A DNA stretch of 64,000 nt from Roseovarius sp. A-2. GTDB taxonomy: Bacteria; Pseudomonadota; Alphaproteobacteria; Rhodobacterales; Rhodobacteraceae. Shown piece after piece: positions 8,946 through 18,495 of the stretch. The first letter of the stretch is position 1. Every line of letters begins with the position of its first letter. The position numbers and the translations under genes are program-made. The notes beneath the pieces are model-generated. The model did not search any database and was not told the origin of the DNA. It was given only the letters and a program-made list of their open reading frames with translations. The stretch is taken from the NCBI RefSeq assembly GCF_002072155.1, contig NZ_BDIY01000001.1, positions 248,001-312,000 of the forward strand, written 5' to 3'.

Positions 8946-9874
8946 TACGCTGCCTGCCCCCCGGCCTCTGTCTGCACGAAGGCATCGGCGCATTTTTTGG
9001 CCAGTGCCCGTACCCTGCCGATATAGGCCTGCCGCTCGGTCACGGAAATGACGCCGCGCGCGTCGAGCAGGTTGAAGATATGCGACGCCTTGATGCACTG
9101 GTCATAGGCGGGATGCGCCATGATGATGCGTTTGCCCGTCTTGGGGTCCGTGGCCTCCTGCGCGAGGATCGCCTCGCATTCGGCCTCGGCCTCCTCAAAG
9201 TGGCGCAGCAGCACCTCGGTGTTGGCGACGTCGAAATTCCAGCGGCTGTATTCCTCTTCGGTCTGGCGGAACACATCGCCATAGCTCAGCGGGATGGGTG
9301 CTGCGGGGTCGTTGAACGGCATCTCCATCACGTGGTCGATGCCCAGCACATACATCGCCAGCCGCTCCAGCCCGTAGGTCAGCTCGCCCGAGACAGGGTG
9401 GCAGTCATGCCCGCCGACCTGCTGGAAATAGGTGAACTGGCTCACCTCCATGCCATCGCACCAGACCTCCCAGCCGAGGCCCCAGGCCCCGAGCGTGGGG
9501 CTTTCCCAGTCATCCTCGACAAAGCGGATATCATGCAGCGCCATGTCGATGCCGATGGCGCGCAGGCTGCCGAGATAGAGATCCTGCAGGTCGGGCGGCG
9601 AGGGTTTGATCAGCACCTGGTACTGGTAATAATGCTGGAGCCGGTTGGGGTTCTCGCCATAGCGCCCGTCGGTGGGGCGGCGCGAGGGCTGCACATAGGC
9701 GGCGGCCCAGGGTTTGGACCCCAGAGAGCGCAGCGTGGTTGCGGGGTGGAAGGTGCCTGCCCCGACTTCCATGTCATAGGGTTGCATCACGGCACAGCCC
9801 TGCGCGGCCCAATAGCTTTGCAGCCGCAGGATGATCTCCTGAAAACTGCGCGGTTTGTCTGTGGCCTGCGTCAT
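8945..9874 (-). CDS. glyQ: glycyl-tRNA synthetase alpha subunit
   Basis: A 309-residue catalytic subunit of the bacterial alpha2beta2 glycyl-tRNA synthetase. [18 protein letters not shown] near the N-terminus, [38 protein letters not shown] and [20 protein letters not shown] are all family signatures of the class II active site. ATG 9874 is chosen because homologues start about ten residues before SFQEIIL; a further in-frame ATG at 9940 lacks similarity. It leads the glyQ - small membrane gene - glyS operon. Confidence 0.96.
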   Translation of the reverse strand: MTQATDKPRSFQEIILRLQSYWAAQGCAVMQPYDMEVGAGTFHPATTLRSLGSKPWAAAYVQPSRRPTDGRYGENPNRLQHYYQYQVLIKPSPPDLQDLYLGSLRAIGIDMALHDIRFVEDDWESPTLGAWGLGWEVWCDGMEVSQFTYFQQVGGHDCHPVSGELTYGLERLAMYVLGIDHVMEMPFNDPAAPIPLSYGDVFRQTEEEYSRWNFDVANTEVLLRHFEEAEAECEAILAQEATDPKTGKRIIMAHPAYDQCIKASHIFNLLDARGVISVTERQAYIGRVRALAKKCADAFVQTEAGGQAA

Positions 9875-10041
9875 GCTCTCCCCCGGGTCCTGGCCCTGAA
9901 ATTGCCGCCTTTCTCTAGGCGTGTCGGGCGGCAGGGTCAATCGCGCGGCGGTGCATATTTTGGGTGCATCGCCCGGCAGTTTTGCTACAACGCCCTGAGG
10001 GGACTATTTCTGTAGCAACCGGTCTTGACCAAGGAAATCTC

Positions 10042-11811
10042 ATGGCGCGTATCGTTCTGGCACTTCTTGCCGCAGTTCTGCTCTACCCGACGCTCGCGCG
10101 CGCGCAAGGCTTGCCGCTCACCGATACCACCAGCGATCCTCTGGTCTGGGTGCAGATCGAGGCTCAGCCCAGCCTTGCCGAGGCACAGCAAAGCGCGCGC
10201 GGCTATGCGGGTGATCTGTCGGACGTGAACGGCTTCTCGCTCGGACGGGGGTGGTACGCGATCGCGCTCGGACCGTACCGGCGCGAAGAGGCCGAACGCG
10301 TGCTGCAGGTCTATCGCCGCGAAGGCGTGATCGCGCGCGACAGCTATATTGCCGAAACCTCTGATTATCAGCGCCAATTCTGGCCCATCGGGGCCAACCT
10401 GCTGGAGCAGCCGACGATTGCGGCGGCAGACGCCCCTGACGACCCACCCGACGAGGCCATCGCCACATCAGAGCCCGCGCTCGCGCCCGTCGACGAAACC
10501 CCGCGCGAGGCTCGCGCCAGCGAAAGCCTGCTCGACCGCCAAGAGCGCGAGCAATTGCAGACCGCGCTCAAATGGGCCGGGGTCTATGGCGGGGCCATCG
10601 ATGCGGCTTTCGGGCAGGGCACGCGCGGGGCGATGGCCCGCTGGCAGAATGAGAACGGCTTTGACGCCACCGGTATCCTGACGACCCGCCAGCGCGCCGA
10701 ACTTCTGCGCCAGTATAACGCCGTATTCGACGGGCTGGGGTTGGAGCGCGTTGCCGACAATGCCACCGGTATCGCGATGCAGGTCCCGACTTCAGTGGTC
10801 AAATTCGACCGCTACGAGCCGCCCTTCGCGCATTTCAATCCGTTGGGCGACCTGGATGCGCGCGTTTTGTTGATCAGCCAGGGCGGCGACCGCAACACAA
10901 TGGCCGGGCTCTATGACATCATGCAGACGCTTGAGATCGTGCCTGAAACCGGACCACGCAGCCTTGAGGCGGACAGTTTCACCCTGATCGGTGAGGGCGC
11001 GCTTCGGATATCCCACACCCAGGTCTGGCACCGCGACGGCGAGATCAAGGGGTTCACCGTGATCTGGCCCGCCGGGGACGAGGAACGCCGCAACCGCCTG
11101 ATCCAGAAGATGCAGGACAGTTTCGAATGGCTGCCCGGCACGCTCGATCCGGCCGAGGGTGCCCAATCGGAGCAGCGCATCAACCTGATCGCCGGGCTTG
11201 AAGTGCGCAAGCCGCGCCTCACCCGGTCGGGGTTCTATGTCGATAGTGGCGGCGCGGTTCTGACCACGGCGGATGCCGTGCGCCAATGCGGACGGATCAC
11301 CATTGATGACAGCTATGAGGCGCGCGTGACCCTGACCGATGAGGCGCTCGGCGTGGCGGTGCTGGAACCGCAACAGACCCTTGCCCCGATGGAGGTCGCC
11401 ACCTTTCAGGAGCTTGCCCCGCGCCTGATGTCCGATGTGGCGGTCGCGGGCTATTCTTATGGCGGCGTTTTGGGTGCTCCAACCGTGACCTTCGGGCAGG
11501 TGTCCGACCTCAAGGGGCTGCATGGCGAGAGCCATCTCAAGCGTCTCACGCTCTCCTCGCTCGACGGCGATGCGGGCGGCCCGGTGCTCGACACCGGGGG
11601 CGCGGTGCTTGGCATGCTGTTGCCGCATGAGTTGGACGGGCGCAGCCTGCCCGACGGGGTCAGCTTCGCCGCCACCAACGGGGCCTTGCAGGACGTGCTT
11701 GTGCGCGGCGGGATCACCCCGCGCAAGACGGCCCAGATCGACACGCTTACGCCCGAATCCCTGACCGACCACGCAAGTGCGATGACCGTTCTTGTGAGTT
11801 GTTGGGAATAA
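10042..11811 (+). CDS. exported peptidoglycan-binding protein with degenerate trypsin-like domain
   Basis: A 589-residue protein. A signal peptide (residues 1-20, MARIVLALLAAVLLYPTLAR) precedes a SPOR-like region (about 28-115, with GRGWYAIALGPYRREEAERV). Residues 162-235 form a peptidoglycan-binding domain (GVYGGAIDAAFGQGTRGAM). A C-terminal trypsin-like fold starts near 395. In that fold the usual TAAHxV/TNxHVV motif reads LTTADAV (Asp411 where His is expected) and the nucleophile motif GDSGGP reads GDAGGP (Ala511). The Asp position in the DLAVL-type motif reads GVAVL. All three catalytic residues therefore appear lost, suggesting a non-proteolytic cell-wall protein. AAGGAAAT precedes ATG 10042. 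Confidence 0.82.
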   Translation: MARIVLALLAAVLLYPTLARAQGLPLTDTTSDPLVWVQIEAQPSLAEAQQSARGYAGDLSDVNGFSLGRGWYAIALGPYRREEAERVLQVYRREGVIARDSYIAETSDYQRQFWPIGANLLEQPTIAAADAPDDPPDEAIATSEPALAPVDETPREARASESLLDRQEREQLQTALKWAGVYGGAIDAAFGQGTRGAMARWQNENGFDATGILTTRQRAELLRQYNAVFDGLGLERVADNATGIAMQVPTSVVKFDRYEPPFAHFNPLGDLDARVLLISQGGDRNTMAGLYDIMQTLEIVPETGPRSLEADSFTLIGEGALRISHTQVWHRDGEIKGFTVIWPAGDEERRNRLIQKMQDSFEWLPGTLDPAEGAQSEQRINLIAGLEVRKPRLTRSGFYVDSGGAVLTTADAVRQCGRITIDDSYEARVTLTDEALGVAVLEPQQTLAPMEVATFQELAPRLMSDVAVAGYSYGGVLGAPTVTFGQVSDLKGLHGESHLKRLTLSSLDGDAGGPVLDTGGAVLGMLLPHELDGRSLPDGVSFAATNGALQDVLVRGGITPRKTAQIDTLTPESLTDHASAMTVLVSCWE

Positions 11812-11946
11812 TTTTCTCTAAACGCCGTTTTCCTGACACGAACCCGACCTGCATCCGCCGCCCAAGGCAGGTGCAATCGGGATCACGCTGCGCCGCCTCA
11901 CTCGTCTGGCCGGTGCGGCCTCAGTCAGAAAACGGAGTATGAAGAC

Positions 11947-12231
11947 ATGAAAAAGATCCTGTTCACCACTGCCGTGGCGATGACTGCCCTCGCGACGGCC
12001 GCGACGGCGCAATCCGCCCCAAGCTACGGCTACACCACCGCGATCAAGGGCGGGACCAGCACGGTCATGCCGCCCGCCAACCATGCGGGACAATGGTGGA
12101 CCCACCCCAGTGGCTGCGAATATTCGCGCACCGGCCGGCCCGGAGAGGTGGTGTGGTACCTGATAATCAACACCGCGCGCCCCGAATGCCCGACCTATAT
12201 CGCCACCAGGGGCGGTGCGGATATCTACTAA
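11947..12231 (+). CDS. small exported protein, uncharacterised
   Basis: A 94-residue protein with a clear signal peptide (MKKILFTTAVAMTALATAATAQ, cleavage near AQSA at residues 20-23). The mature part of about 70 residues is rich in Gly, Tyr and Trp and holds two Cys (SGCEYS and RPECPTY) that could form one disulphide. It is preceded by GGAG about ten bases before ATG. It lies alone between the pseudoprotease gene and xerC. No family is recognised; a periplasmic or secreted location is inferred from the signal peptide only. Confidence 0.72.
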   Translation: MKKILFTTAVAMTALATAATAQSAPSYGYTTAIKGGTSTVMPPANHAGQWWTHPSGCEYSRTGRPGEVVWYLIINTARPECPTYIATRGGADIY

Positions 12232-12336
12232 ACCAGTTGTGTGATGAGGGGGACGTGCGGGGATATCCATCGGGGCTCGCTGCGACGATGTATCGGGCCG
12301 CCCTGATAAGCCGGATATACGTCAGCAATCGTGATC

Positions 12337-12360
12337 ACCGATCCAGACCGATCCAGACCG
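12337..12360. repeat. 10-bp tandem duplication in otherwise empty spacer
   Basis: ATCCAGACCG occurs twice in a row (12341-12350, 12351-12360), preceded by a partial copy ACCG. The surrounding 12232-12527 spacer between the small exported protein gene and xerC holds no gene or RNA that I can recognise. Confidence 0.6.
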
Positions 12361-12527
12361 TTGCAATCAGGCGGGGTCCATATACATCCACCTCATCCAC
12401 TAAGGGCCAAATTCCCCCGCCCCAATGCACCGCGATGCGCAAGTTGGGCTCCGAGTCGTCTTTCTGCCGTTCCGCGCGAGGACGCTGGCTTCGTGCCCGG
12501 TCCCCTGCCTTCACCAGGGTGAGACCT

Positions 12528-13448
12528 CTAGCCGCGCCCCTGCGGGTGGGCGCGTGCATAGACCTCCATCAGGCGGGCGGTATCGACGCCGGTATAGGCC
12601 TGCGTGGTCGACAGCGACGCATGCCCGAGTAGTTCCTGGATCGCGCGCAGGTCGCCGCCCGCATTGAGCAGGTGGGTGGCGAAGCTGTGGCGCATGGCAT
12701 GGGGCGTGGCACTGGCGGGCAGGCCAAGCTGGGCGCGGGTGCGCTCCACCACCTTTTGAACCGCGCGGGGCCCGAGCGCGCCGCCGCGCGCGCCGAAAAA
12801 GAGCGGGCCGGTGCGGGCGATGTCATAAGGGCAGATCCGCGCATACGCCGCCACCGCCATGCGGGCGGGCGCGATCACCGGGACCAGCCGTTCCTTGTTG
12901 CCTTTGCCGATGATGCGCAGCGTGTCGCCGATCGGCAGCGCCGCGCCGGTGAGGCCAAGCGCTTCGGAGATGCGCAGCCCGCAGCCATAGAGCAGCGTCA
13001 CGACCGCCTGATCGCGGGCGGCGATCCACGGCGTGAGGGATTGCATTTCCAGCGTCTCGATCACCTCGCTCGCGGCCTCGGGCGAGAGTGGGCGGGGCAG
13101 CTTGCGCTGGAACTTGGGCGCGCGGATCGACAAGACAGCGGTCGGCTCGAAGCCCTCGCGCTCGGACAGCCAGCGATAGAAGCTCTTGACCGCCGAGAGC
13201 TTGCGCGCGAGCGAGCGAGAGCCGATATCCTGCCCCCTCGTGAAGGCCATCCAGGCGCGCATGTCGGCGGTACTGATCCGTGAAAGCGCGGCCAATCCTT
13301 GTGTCTGGCCGTGATGTTCGGTCATGAAGGCCAGAAAGCCCGCCACATCGCGCGCGTAGGCGTCGAGCGTATTGTCGGAGGCCCCTTTGAGCGCCTTCTG
13401 CCCCGCCAGCCAGCCCTGCAGGGCGTCGCGGGCGGCGGCCGAGATCAT
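12528..13448 (-). CDS. xerC: tyrosine recombinase XerC
   Basis: A 306-residue tyrosine recombinase. An N-terminal SAM-like core-binding domain (ALQGWLAGQKALKGASDNTL) is followed by the catalytic domain with its Arg in CGLRISEALGL, Lys in GKGNKERLVPV, HAMRHSFATHLL (HxxR), LGHASLSTTQAYT (His and the nucleophile Tyr). It resolves chromosome dimers at dif with XerD and FtsK. The stop of the upstream DUF484 gene overlaps its ATG (ATGA). The same DUF484-xerC pairing exists in enterobacteria (yigA-xerC), which favours XerC over XerD and argues against a mobile-element integrase. Confidence 0.92.
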   Translation of the reverse strand: MISAAARDALQGWLAGQKALKGASDNTLDAYARDVAGFLAFMTEHHGQTQGLAALSRISTADMRAWMAFTRGQDIGSRSLARKLSAVKSFYRWLSEREGFEPTAVLSIRAPKFQRKLPRPLSPEAASEVIETLEMQSLTPWIAARDQAVVTLLYGCGLRISEALGLTGAALPIGDTLRIIGKGNKERLVPVIAPARMAVAAYARICPYDIARTGPLFFGARGGALGPRAVQKVVERTRAQLGLPASATPHAMRHSFATHLLNAGGDLRAIQELLGHASLSTTQAYTGVDTARLMEVYARAHPQGRG

Positions 13449-14152
13449 GACAGCCAGCGGCGCATCGTTCGCTCGAACACGCCTGCGAAGAAGGCCAGAA
13501 GGTCGGTGCCCTGCTGCGGGCTGAACTGATGCGGGTCCTCGGCCCCCATGACCAGCATGCCGGGCAGGCGATCCGCGCCGAAATCCAGGAGCAGACACGC
13601 CTCGGAGCGCACGAAGTTGGCGTCGCGGCCATAGATCCGCATGTCGCCCTCTTCGATCTGGCGCAGGGTCACCTGCCGTGCGGGCACGTCGCGCCCGCCC
13701 GTCAGATAGGATTTGATGAAGCCGGGTTCGGCCACCGAGAGCACATCACCCAGACGGCGCACTGCGGGATCGCTGTCGTTCTGCACCGATTCGAGCACGA
13801 GGCGCACCGAATCGACCCGCAGGATATGCGCCACCTCGCCGTCGAGATCGCGCAGGAAGGTCTCGAACTCCACCGGGTCGAGCATGCGCAGAATCGCGCG
13901 ATGCACCTGATTGGTGCCGGCGAGATTTTCGTAGGCGGCGGCGATCACCGAGCGGTGCGTATCCTCGAGCCGGTCGAGTCGCGCCTCGAGCCGTTCCATC
14001 GCGATGCCGCGCAGATCGACGATATTGCCCCCCATGGCACGCTCATTCGCGGCTATGAGGGCGCGCATAAGGTCTTGATCGTCAAGGATAACATCGGGCT
14101 GCGCGATGATCTTTTCGCGCAGGTGATCATTCATCTCGGGCTTGCTGCTCAT
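13445..14152 (-). CDS. DUF484 family protein
   Basis: A 235-residue protein of the DUF484 (YigA) family, which has a GAF-like fold. Residues 10-35 contain IIAQPDVILDDQDLMRAL, the typical N-terminal stretch (pattern 'fL..hPdv..d...ll..L'). A helical region RLEARLDRLEDTHRSVIAAA follows, then the GAF-like part ending with the conserved GAEDPHQFSPQQGTDLL. It overlaps xerC by four bases, as in many proteobacteria. The molecular function of the family is not established; the linkage suggests a role near XerC or chromosome segregation. Confidence 0.88.
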   Translation of the reverse strand: MSSKPEMNDHLREKIIAQPDVILDDQDLMRALIAANERAMGGNIVDLRGIAMERLEARLDRLEDTHRSVIAAAYENLAGTNQVHRAILRMLDPVEFETFLRDLDGEVAHILRVDSVRLVLESVQNDSDPAVRRLGDVLSVAEPGFIKSYLTGGRDVPARQVTLRQIEEGDMRIYGRDANFVRSEACLLLDFGADRLPGMLVMGAEDPHQFSPQQGTDLLAFFAGVFERTMRRWLS

Positions 14153-14191
14153 TGGGGCCTCGAATTTTCTTTTGGGTGTTATAGCACGAGG

Positions 14192-14845
14192 TTACAGGAT
14201 TTTCTGCCCTGTTTTTTCCCAATCGGCCATGAAGGCCTCGAGCCCCTTGTCGGTGAGGACGTGGTTCGCCATCGCCTTGATCACCGCAGGCGGCGCTGTC
14301 ATCACGTCGGCACCGATCTGGGCGGACTGGAATGCGTGGTTCACCGTGCGGATCGAGGCCGCGAGGATCTGCGTCTCGAAGCCGTAATTGTCGTAGATCT
14401 GGCGGATATCGGCGATCAGTTCCATCCCGTCGAGATTGATGTCGTCGAGCCGCCCGATGAAGGGCGAGATGAAGGTGGCCCCCGCCTTGGCCGCCAGGAG
14501 CGCCTGATTGGCCGAGAAACACAGCGTCACGTTGACCATGTTGCCCTCGCCCGAGAGCACTTTACAGGCCTTGAGCCCGTCCCATGTCAGCGGCACCTTG
14601 ACGGCGATATTGTCGGCGATCTGCGCGAGTTTGCGGCCCTCGGCGATCATCTCGTCGGCCTTCAGCGCCACGACCTCGGCGCTGACCGGGCCCTCGACCA
14701 TGCCGGCGATTTCCTTTGTCACTTCGAGAATGTCGCGCCCGGATTTCAGGATCAGAGACGGGTTGGTGGTGACGCCATCGACCATGCCAAGCTCATTGAG
14801 TTCGGCGATCTGATCGGTTTCTGCGGTATCGACAAAGAATTTCAT
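14192..14845 (-). CDS. fructose-6-phosphate aldolase / transaldolase-like (TalC/FSA type)
   Basis: A 217-residue small transaldolase. [20 protein letters not shown] is the family N-terminus; [17 protein letters not shown] and [15 protein letters not shown] (the Schiff-base Lys in VKVPLT) follow, and [14 protein letters not shown] closes the barrel. It catalyses the dihydroxyacetone transfer of the pentose phosphate pathway, or the related fructose-6-phosphate aldol cleavage; sequence alone does not separate the two. The frame continues open for 1.9 kb upstream of ATG 14845 only because it lies antisense to priA. It is divergent from priA. Confidence 0.93.
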   Translation of the reverse strand: MKFFVDTAETDQIAELNELGMVDGVTTNPSLILKSGRDILEVTKEIAGMVEGPVSAEVVALKADEMIAEGRKLAQIADNIAVKVPLTWDGLKACKVLSGEGNMVNVTLCFSANQALLAAKAGATFISPFIGRLDDINLDGMELIADIRQIYDNYGFETQILAASIRTVNHAFQSAQIGADVMTAPPAVIKAMANHVLTDKGLEAFMADWEKTGQKIL

Positions 14846-14947
14846 GGGCCGGCCCTCTCTGGCGGGTTGGGTTGTTTCAGCTTCGCGTTTACCGCATAGA
14901 TCAACCTGCCGAAACCCCTCATGACACCCAAGGCAAGGAGCCGCCCC

Positions 14948-17149
14948 GTGACTGAACAGCCGCCGGAGTTTCATCACGAAGGCGCGCTCGTGGCGGTTCT
15001 GACGGCGCAGCCGCTGGACGGCCCACTGGACTACCGCGCGCCCGAGGGGGGGTGCCTGCACGGCGCGTTCGTCGAGGTGCCGCTGGGGCCGCGCAAGGTG
15101 CTGGGCGTGGTCTGGGGCGCGGGGCGCGGCGGGTTCGATCTGAAGAAGGCACGCAGTATCATCCGGGTGCTCGATGTGGCCCCGATGCGCGCCGAAATGC
15201 AGGCGTTCCTGTGCCGCGCGGCGGACTACACGCTGACGCCTTTGCCCGCGATGCTGCGGCTCGCCACACGCGCGCCGGGGTTGAGCGATCCGCCCTCGAT
15301 GCAGAAGATCTACCGGCCGGGCGAGGACGCGCCCGCGCGGATGACCGACGCCCGCGCCCGCGTACTGGAGGTGTTGCGCGCGCATGGCGGGCTGGGGTTC
15401 ACCCTGCGAGAGTTGAGCGACATGGCGGGGGTGACGCCTTCCGTGGTCAAGGGGCTGGTGAAACAGGGCGCCGTGCGCGAGGAGGATACGCCGCGCGACC
15501 GGCCCTTTGCTCGGCTTGACCCGGATCTGCCTGCGAAAAGCCTGACCGGCGATCAGGCACAGGCCGCAGGTCGGCTGTGCGACGGGGTGCGATCGCGGGG
15601 CTACGGCACCACATTGCTGCGCGGCGTCACCGGGTCGGGCAAGACCGAGGTCTATCTGGAGGCGGTGGCCGAGACGCTGCGACAGGGAGGGCAAGCGCTG
15701 GTGCTCCTGCCCGAGATCGCGCTGACGGCAGAGTTTCTCACGCGGGTCGAGGCCCGGTTCGGCGCCCGCCCCGCCGAATGGCATTCCGGCGTCACCATGA
15801 CCGAGCGGCGGCGCACCTGGAAGATGGTCGGGCAGGGGGCCGCGCAGATGGTGGTGGGCGCGCGCTCGGCGCTGTTCCTGCCGTTTCAGAACCTGCGGCT
15901 TATCGTGGTCGATGAAGAGCATGACAGTTCCTATAAGCAGGAGGATGGCGTGCTTTACAATGCGCGCGACATGGCGGTGCTGCGGGCGTCGCTCTGTGAT
16001 GCGCGGGTGGTGTTGGCCTCGGCCACGCCGAGCCTTGAGAGCTGGGCCAATGCCGAGGCCGGGAAATACGAGCGGCTGGATCTGGAGGCGCGTTACGGGG
16101 CGGCGGTGATGCCGGAGCTGGCGGCGATCGACATGCGGGCCGAGACGCTGCCCTCGAACCGGTGGGTGTCGCCGAGCCTGCAGACCATGGTCAACGCCCG
16201 CGTGGCGGCGGGCGAACAGGCGCTGTTGTTTCTCAATCGGCGCGGCTATGCGCCGACCACGATCTGCCGCGCCTGCGGGCATCAGATCGGCTGTGAGCAT
16301 TGCGATGCGCGGATGGTCGAGCATCGCTTTCAGAAGCGCCTGATCTGTCATCAATGCGGCGAGAGCGCGCCGGTGCCAACTGCCTGCCCGTCCTGCGGGG
16401 CTGAGGACCGGCTGGCCGCCGTAGGCCCCGGGGTGGAGCGCCTGGCGGAAGAGGCGGCCGCGCTTTTCCCGCAGGCGCGGATCGCGGTGCTGTCGTCGGA
16501 TCTCTTCGGTTCTGCCCGCGCGCTCAAGGAGCAGATCGTGGAGATTGCCGAGGGGGCCGCCGACATCATCATCGGCACGCAACTTGTTGCAAAGGGACAC
16601 AATTTTCCGCTGCTGACGCTGGTGGGCGTGATCGATGCGGACCTTGGCCTGCAGGGCAGTGACCTGCGCGCCGCCGAGCGCACGTTTCAACTGATGCGGC
16701 AGGTGGCGGGCCGCGCGGGGCGGGCCGAGCGGGCAGGACGCGCGGTGCTCCAGACCTATCAGCCCGAGCATCCGGTGATCCGCGCGATCCTGGCGGGTGA
16801 CGAAGAAGGCTTCTGGCGCGCCGAGGCCGGGGCGCGGCGCGAGGCGGGGGTGCCCCCCTATGGCCGGATGGCGGGGATCATCCTCAGCTCACCCGACATG
16901 CAGGCGGTGTTCGATCTGGGATCGGAACTGGCGCGGCGGGACGGGCCGATCCGGGCGGTGGGGGCGCAGGTCTTTGGCCCCGCGGCTGCGCCGATTGCGC
17001 GAATAAGGGGGCGGCACCGGGTACGGTTGCTGGTCAAGGCGCCCAAGGGCGTGGCGCTGCAATCCGCGCTGGCGGCATGGGTGGGGCAACTGCGGTTGCC
17101 CGCGCAGGCGCGGCTGAATGTGGATATCGACCCGCAGAGTTTTTACTGA
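14948..17149 (+). CDS. priA: primosomal replication protein N' (PriA helicase)
   Basis: A 733-residue superfamily-2 DNA helicase for restart of stalled forks. The N-terminal 3'-DNA-binding domain ([13 protein letters not shown]) is followed by the Walker A motif [12 protein letters not shown] (near residue 230) and the DEEH box in [13 protein letters not shown] zinc region with eight Cys ([31 protein letters not shown]) and the helicase motif [19 protein letters not shown] come next. GTG 14948 is preferred as start because AAGGAG sits seven bases upstream; an ATG at 14921 has no ribosome-binding site. Confidence 0.95.
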   Translation: MTEQPPEFHHEGALVAVLTAQPLDGPLDYRAPEGGCLHGAFVEVPLGPRKVLGVVWGAGRGGFDLKKARSIIRVLDVAPMRAEMQAFLCRAADYTLTPLPAMLRLATRAPGLSDPPSMQKIYRPGEDAPARMTDARARVLEVLRAHGGLGFTLRELSDMAGVTPSVVKGLVKQGAVREEDTPRDRPFARLDPDLPAKSLTGDQAQAAGRLCDGVRSRGYGTTLLRGVTGSGKTEVYLEAVAETLRQGGQALVLLPEIALTAEFLTRVEARFGARPAEWHSGVTMTERRRTWKMVGQGAAQMVVGARSALFLPFQNLRLIVVDEEHDSSYKQEDGVLYNARDMAVLRASLCDARVVLASATPSLESWANAEAGKYERLDLEARYGAAVMPELAAIDMRAETLPSNRWVSPSLQTMVNARVAAGEQALLFLNRRGYAPTTICRACGHQIGCEHCDARMVEHRFQKRLICHQCGESAPVPTACPSCGAEDRLAAVGPGVERLAEEAAALFPQARIAVLSSDLFGSARALKEQIVEIAEGAADIIIGTQLVAKGHNFPLLTLVGVIDADLGLQGSDLRAAERTFQLMRQVAGRAGRAERAGRAVLQTYQPEHPVIRAILAGDEEGFWRAEAGARREAGVPPYGRMAGIILSSPDMQAVFDLGSELARRDGPIRAVGAQVFGPAAAPIARIRGRHRVRLLVKAPKGVALQSALAAWVGQLRLPAQARLNVDIDPQSFY

Positions 17150-17278
17150 AACGACCCGAAAACCGGTATCTGTATCCTGTCTGTAGCACGTCGGTATTGC
17201 GTCGGTGCGTGGTGTTGCAAATGGCGGTTTCGTGAATAGATGATCCTTGACCTTGAAAACAGACCGAAGGAGAGCCCC

Positions 17279-17773
17279 ATGGCCGACCGCACGACAAGTA
17301 TCGAGAATTTGCAAACCGCCCTGTCGATGGAATTGACAGCGGTGCATCAATACCTGCTGCATACCCACACGCTGGAGGATTGGGGCATCGACAAGCTGGC
17401 CGCGAAGATGCGCGAGGAGATGCACGAGGAGTTGGGCCATGCCGGAGCCTTTATCGACCGGATCATGTTCCTCGGGGGAATCCCGAAGCTGGAGGCGGCC
17501 AAGACGCCGCATAAGGCCGAGAGCCTCAAGGCGCTCTTCGAGGCCGACAAGGGCGAGGAGGCCGGGGCGATCGAGTTCTACACCAAGGCCGCGCGGCAGG
17601 CCTTCGAGAGCGACGATATCGGCACGCGCGCCCTTTTTGAGCGGATCGTGCAGGACGAGGAGGGCCACTGGGAATGGCTCGACCTGCAACTTGACCTCTT
17701 GCGCAAGATGGGCGAGCCCGCCTTCATGACCAATTACATGAGCGGCACGAGCGCCGATCACGGCGCGGGCTGA
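17279..17773 (+). CDS. bacterioferritin-like protein lacking the heme-ligand Met
   Basis: A 164-residue ferritin-like four-helix protein aligning without gaps to bacterioferritin. The diiron ferroxidase residues are all present: Glu18, Glu51, His54, Glu94, Glu127 and His130 (SMELTAVHQY, HEELGHAG, QDEEGHWEW). Position 52, the Met that binds heme between subunits in E. coli Bfr, is Leu here. It probably stores or detoxifies iron as a homo-oligomer without heme, or as a partner of the Met52 protein at 28739-29224. AAGGAG precedes ATG 17279, which excludes an upstream ATG at 17240. No bfd gene is adjacent. Confidence 0.9.
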   Translation: MADRTTSIENLQTALSMELTAVHQYLLHTHTLEDWGIDKLAAKMREEMHEELGHAGAFIDRIMFLGGIPKLEAAKTPHKAESLKALFEADKGEEAGAIEFYTKAARQAFESDDIGTRALFERIVQDEEGHWEWLDLQLDLLRKMGEPAFMTNYMSGTSADHGAG

Positions 17774-17810
17774 GCGGCGGCTGTGCCGTCCTCCGTCCCC
17801 CCGCGCCCGG

Positions 17811-17839
17811 GTCATCCTCGGGTCAAACCCGGGGATGAC
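17811..17839. repeat. REP-like palindrome (GTCATCC...GGATGAC type)
   Basis: GTCATCCTCGGGT at 17811-17823 and ACCCGGGGATGAC at 17827-17839 form 13-bp arms with one mismatch and a 3-base loop. The same core occurs as a longer two-hairpin element at 53684-53750. Palindromes of this kind are dispersed in intergenic regions of many alphaproteobacteria. This one lies downstream of the ferritin-like gene. Confidence 0.7.
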
Positions 17840-17976
17840 GGACGTGGCCGAGAATGTTGGGTCTCCCGCGTCCTCCCGCACCCGGTGGACAGCCGTCCCC
17901 GCGCCCGCCTACACTCGATGTTGACGAAAACCGGGCTTTACTCGGGCGAGCGCGAGGGGCGGGCGGTATGGGCGGC

Positions 17977-18432
17977 ATGAAGTTCAGCGGTGGCAATCAC
18001 CTCTAATACGGCGACAACCTGAGCGTGCTGCGCGAGAGCACCGCGCGCGAGTTCGGTGGACCTTGTCTATCTCGACCCGCCGTTCAAATCGAACGCCTCT
18101 TACAACGTGCCGTTTCGCGGGCCGTCAGGGAACGAGAGCGCGCCGAGATCGGCATTTTCCTCACCCTGATCGAACCCAAGAAGACCATGATCGCCGAGGC
18201 GGCGGCGGGGCAGTTCGAGATGGAGGGATTCGAGCCGGTGCCGCGCATTCAGATCGTCACCGTTGAGGAGGCGCTTGCCTTGCGCGACGATGCGTTCAAG
18301 AAAGCGGCCCGCGAAGAGGATCGCGGGGCGCAGGGCGCGAGGATGACGGGACGCAGGGGTACGATTGACGGCGCTGGGTGGGGTAGGCGGGACGGCGCTT
18401 TCCTGGAAAGAAAGCGGGTCAAAATCTCTTGA
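17977..18432 (+). pseudogene. remnant of a DNA methyltransferase (N6-adenine/N4-cytosine type)
   Basis: A decayed gene pieced together from three frames. ATG 17977 starts MKFSGGNHL, then TAA at 18004 replaces the usual Tyr of NHLYYGDNL; reading on gives YGDNLSVLRE. A frame change near 18055 gives VDLVYLDPPFKSNASYNVPF, with the catalytic DPPF motif at 18074-18085. After a large internal deletion a third frame from about 18145 gives IGIFLTLIEPKKTMIAEAAA and RIQIVTVEEAL, the C-terminal region of such site-specific methylases. Recognisable similarity ends near 18330. Target recognition and most of the fold are missing, so it cannot be active. No restriction gene is nearby. Confidence 0.8.
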
Positions 18433-18495
18433 AGATTTCGGATCTCGGGGGCCTGGCCTCTCGCCAAAGCCGCGCGTTGGGCGTAAGACCTGAGC

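Noticed and set aside
12528..13448. Possible phage or island integrase
   Set aside because: The tyrosine recombinase is coupled to DUF484 as in chromosomal xerC loci, and no att repeat, tRNA or phage genes lie around it.
14846..16771. Long minus-strand open frame upstream of the aldolase gene
   Set aside because: It is antisense to priA, which has full helicase motifs; the real aldolase starts at 14845 with the family N-terminus.
18422..18438. AAATCT-N5-AGATTT inverted repeat before the MFS gene
   Set aside because: Only six-base arms and no link to a known site; too weak to list as a feature.
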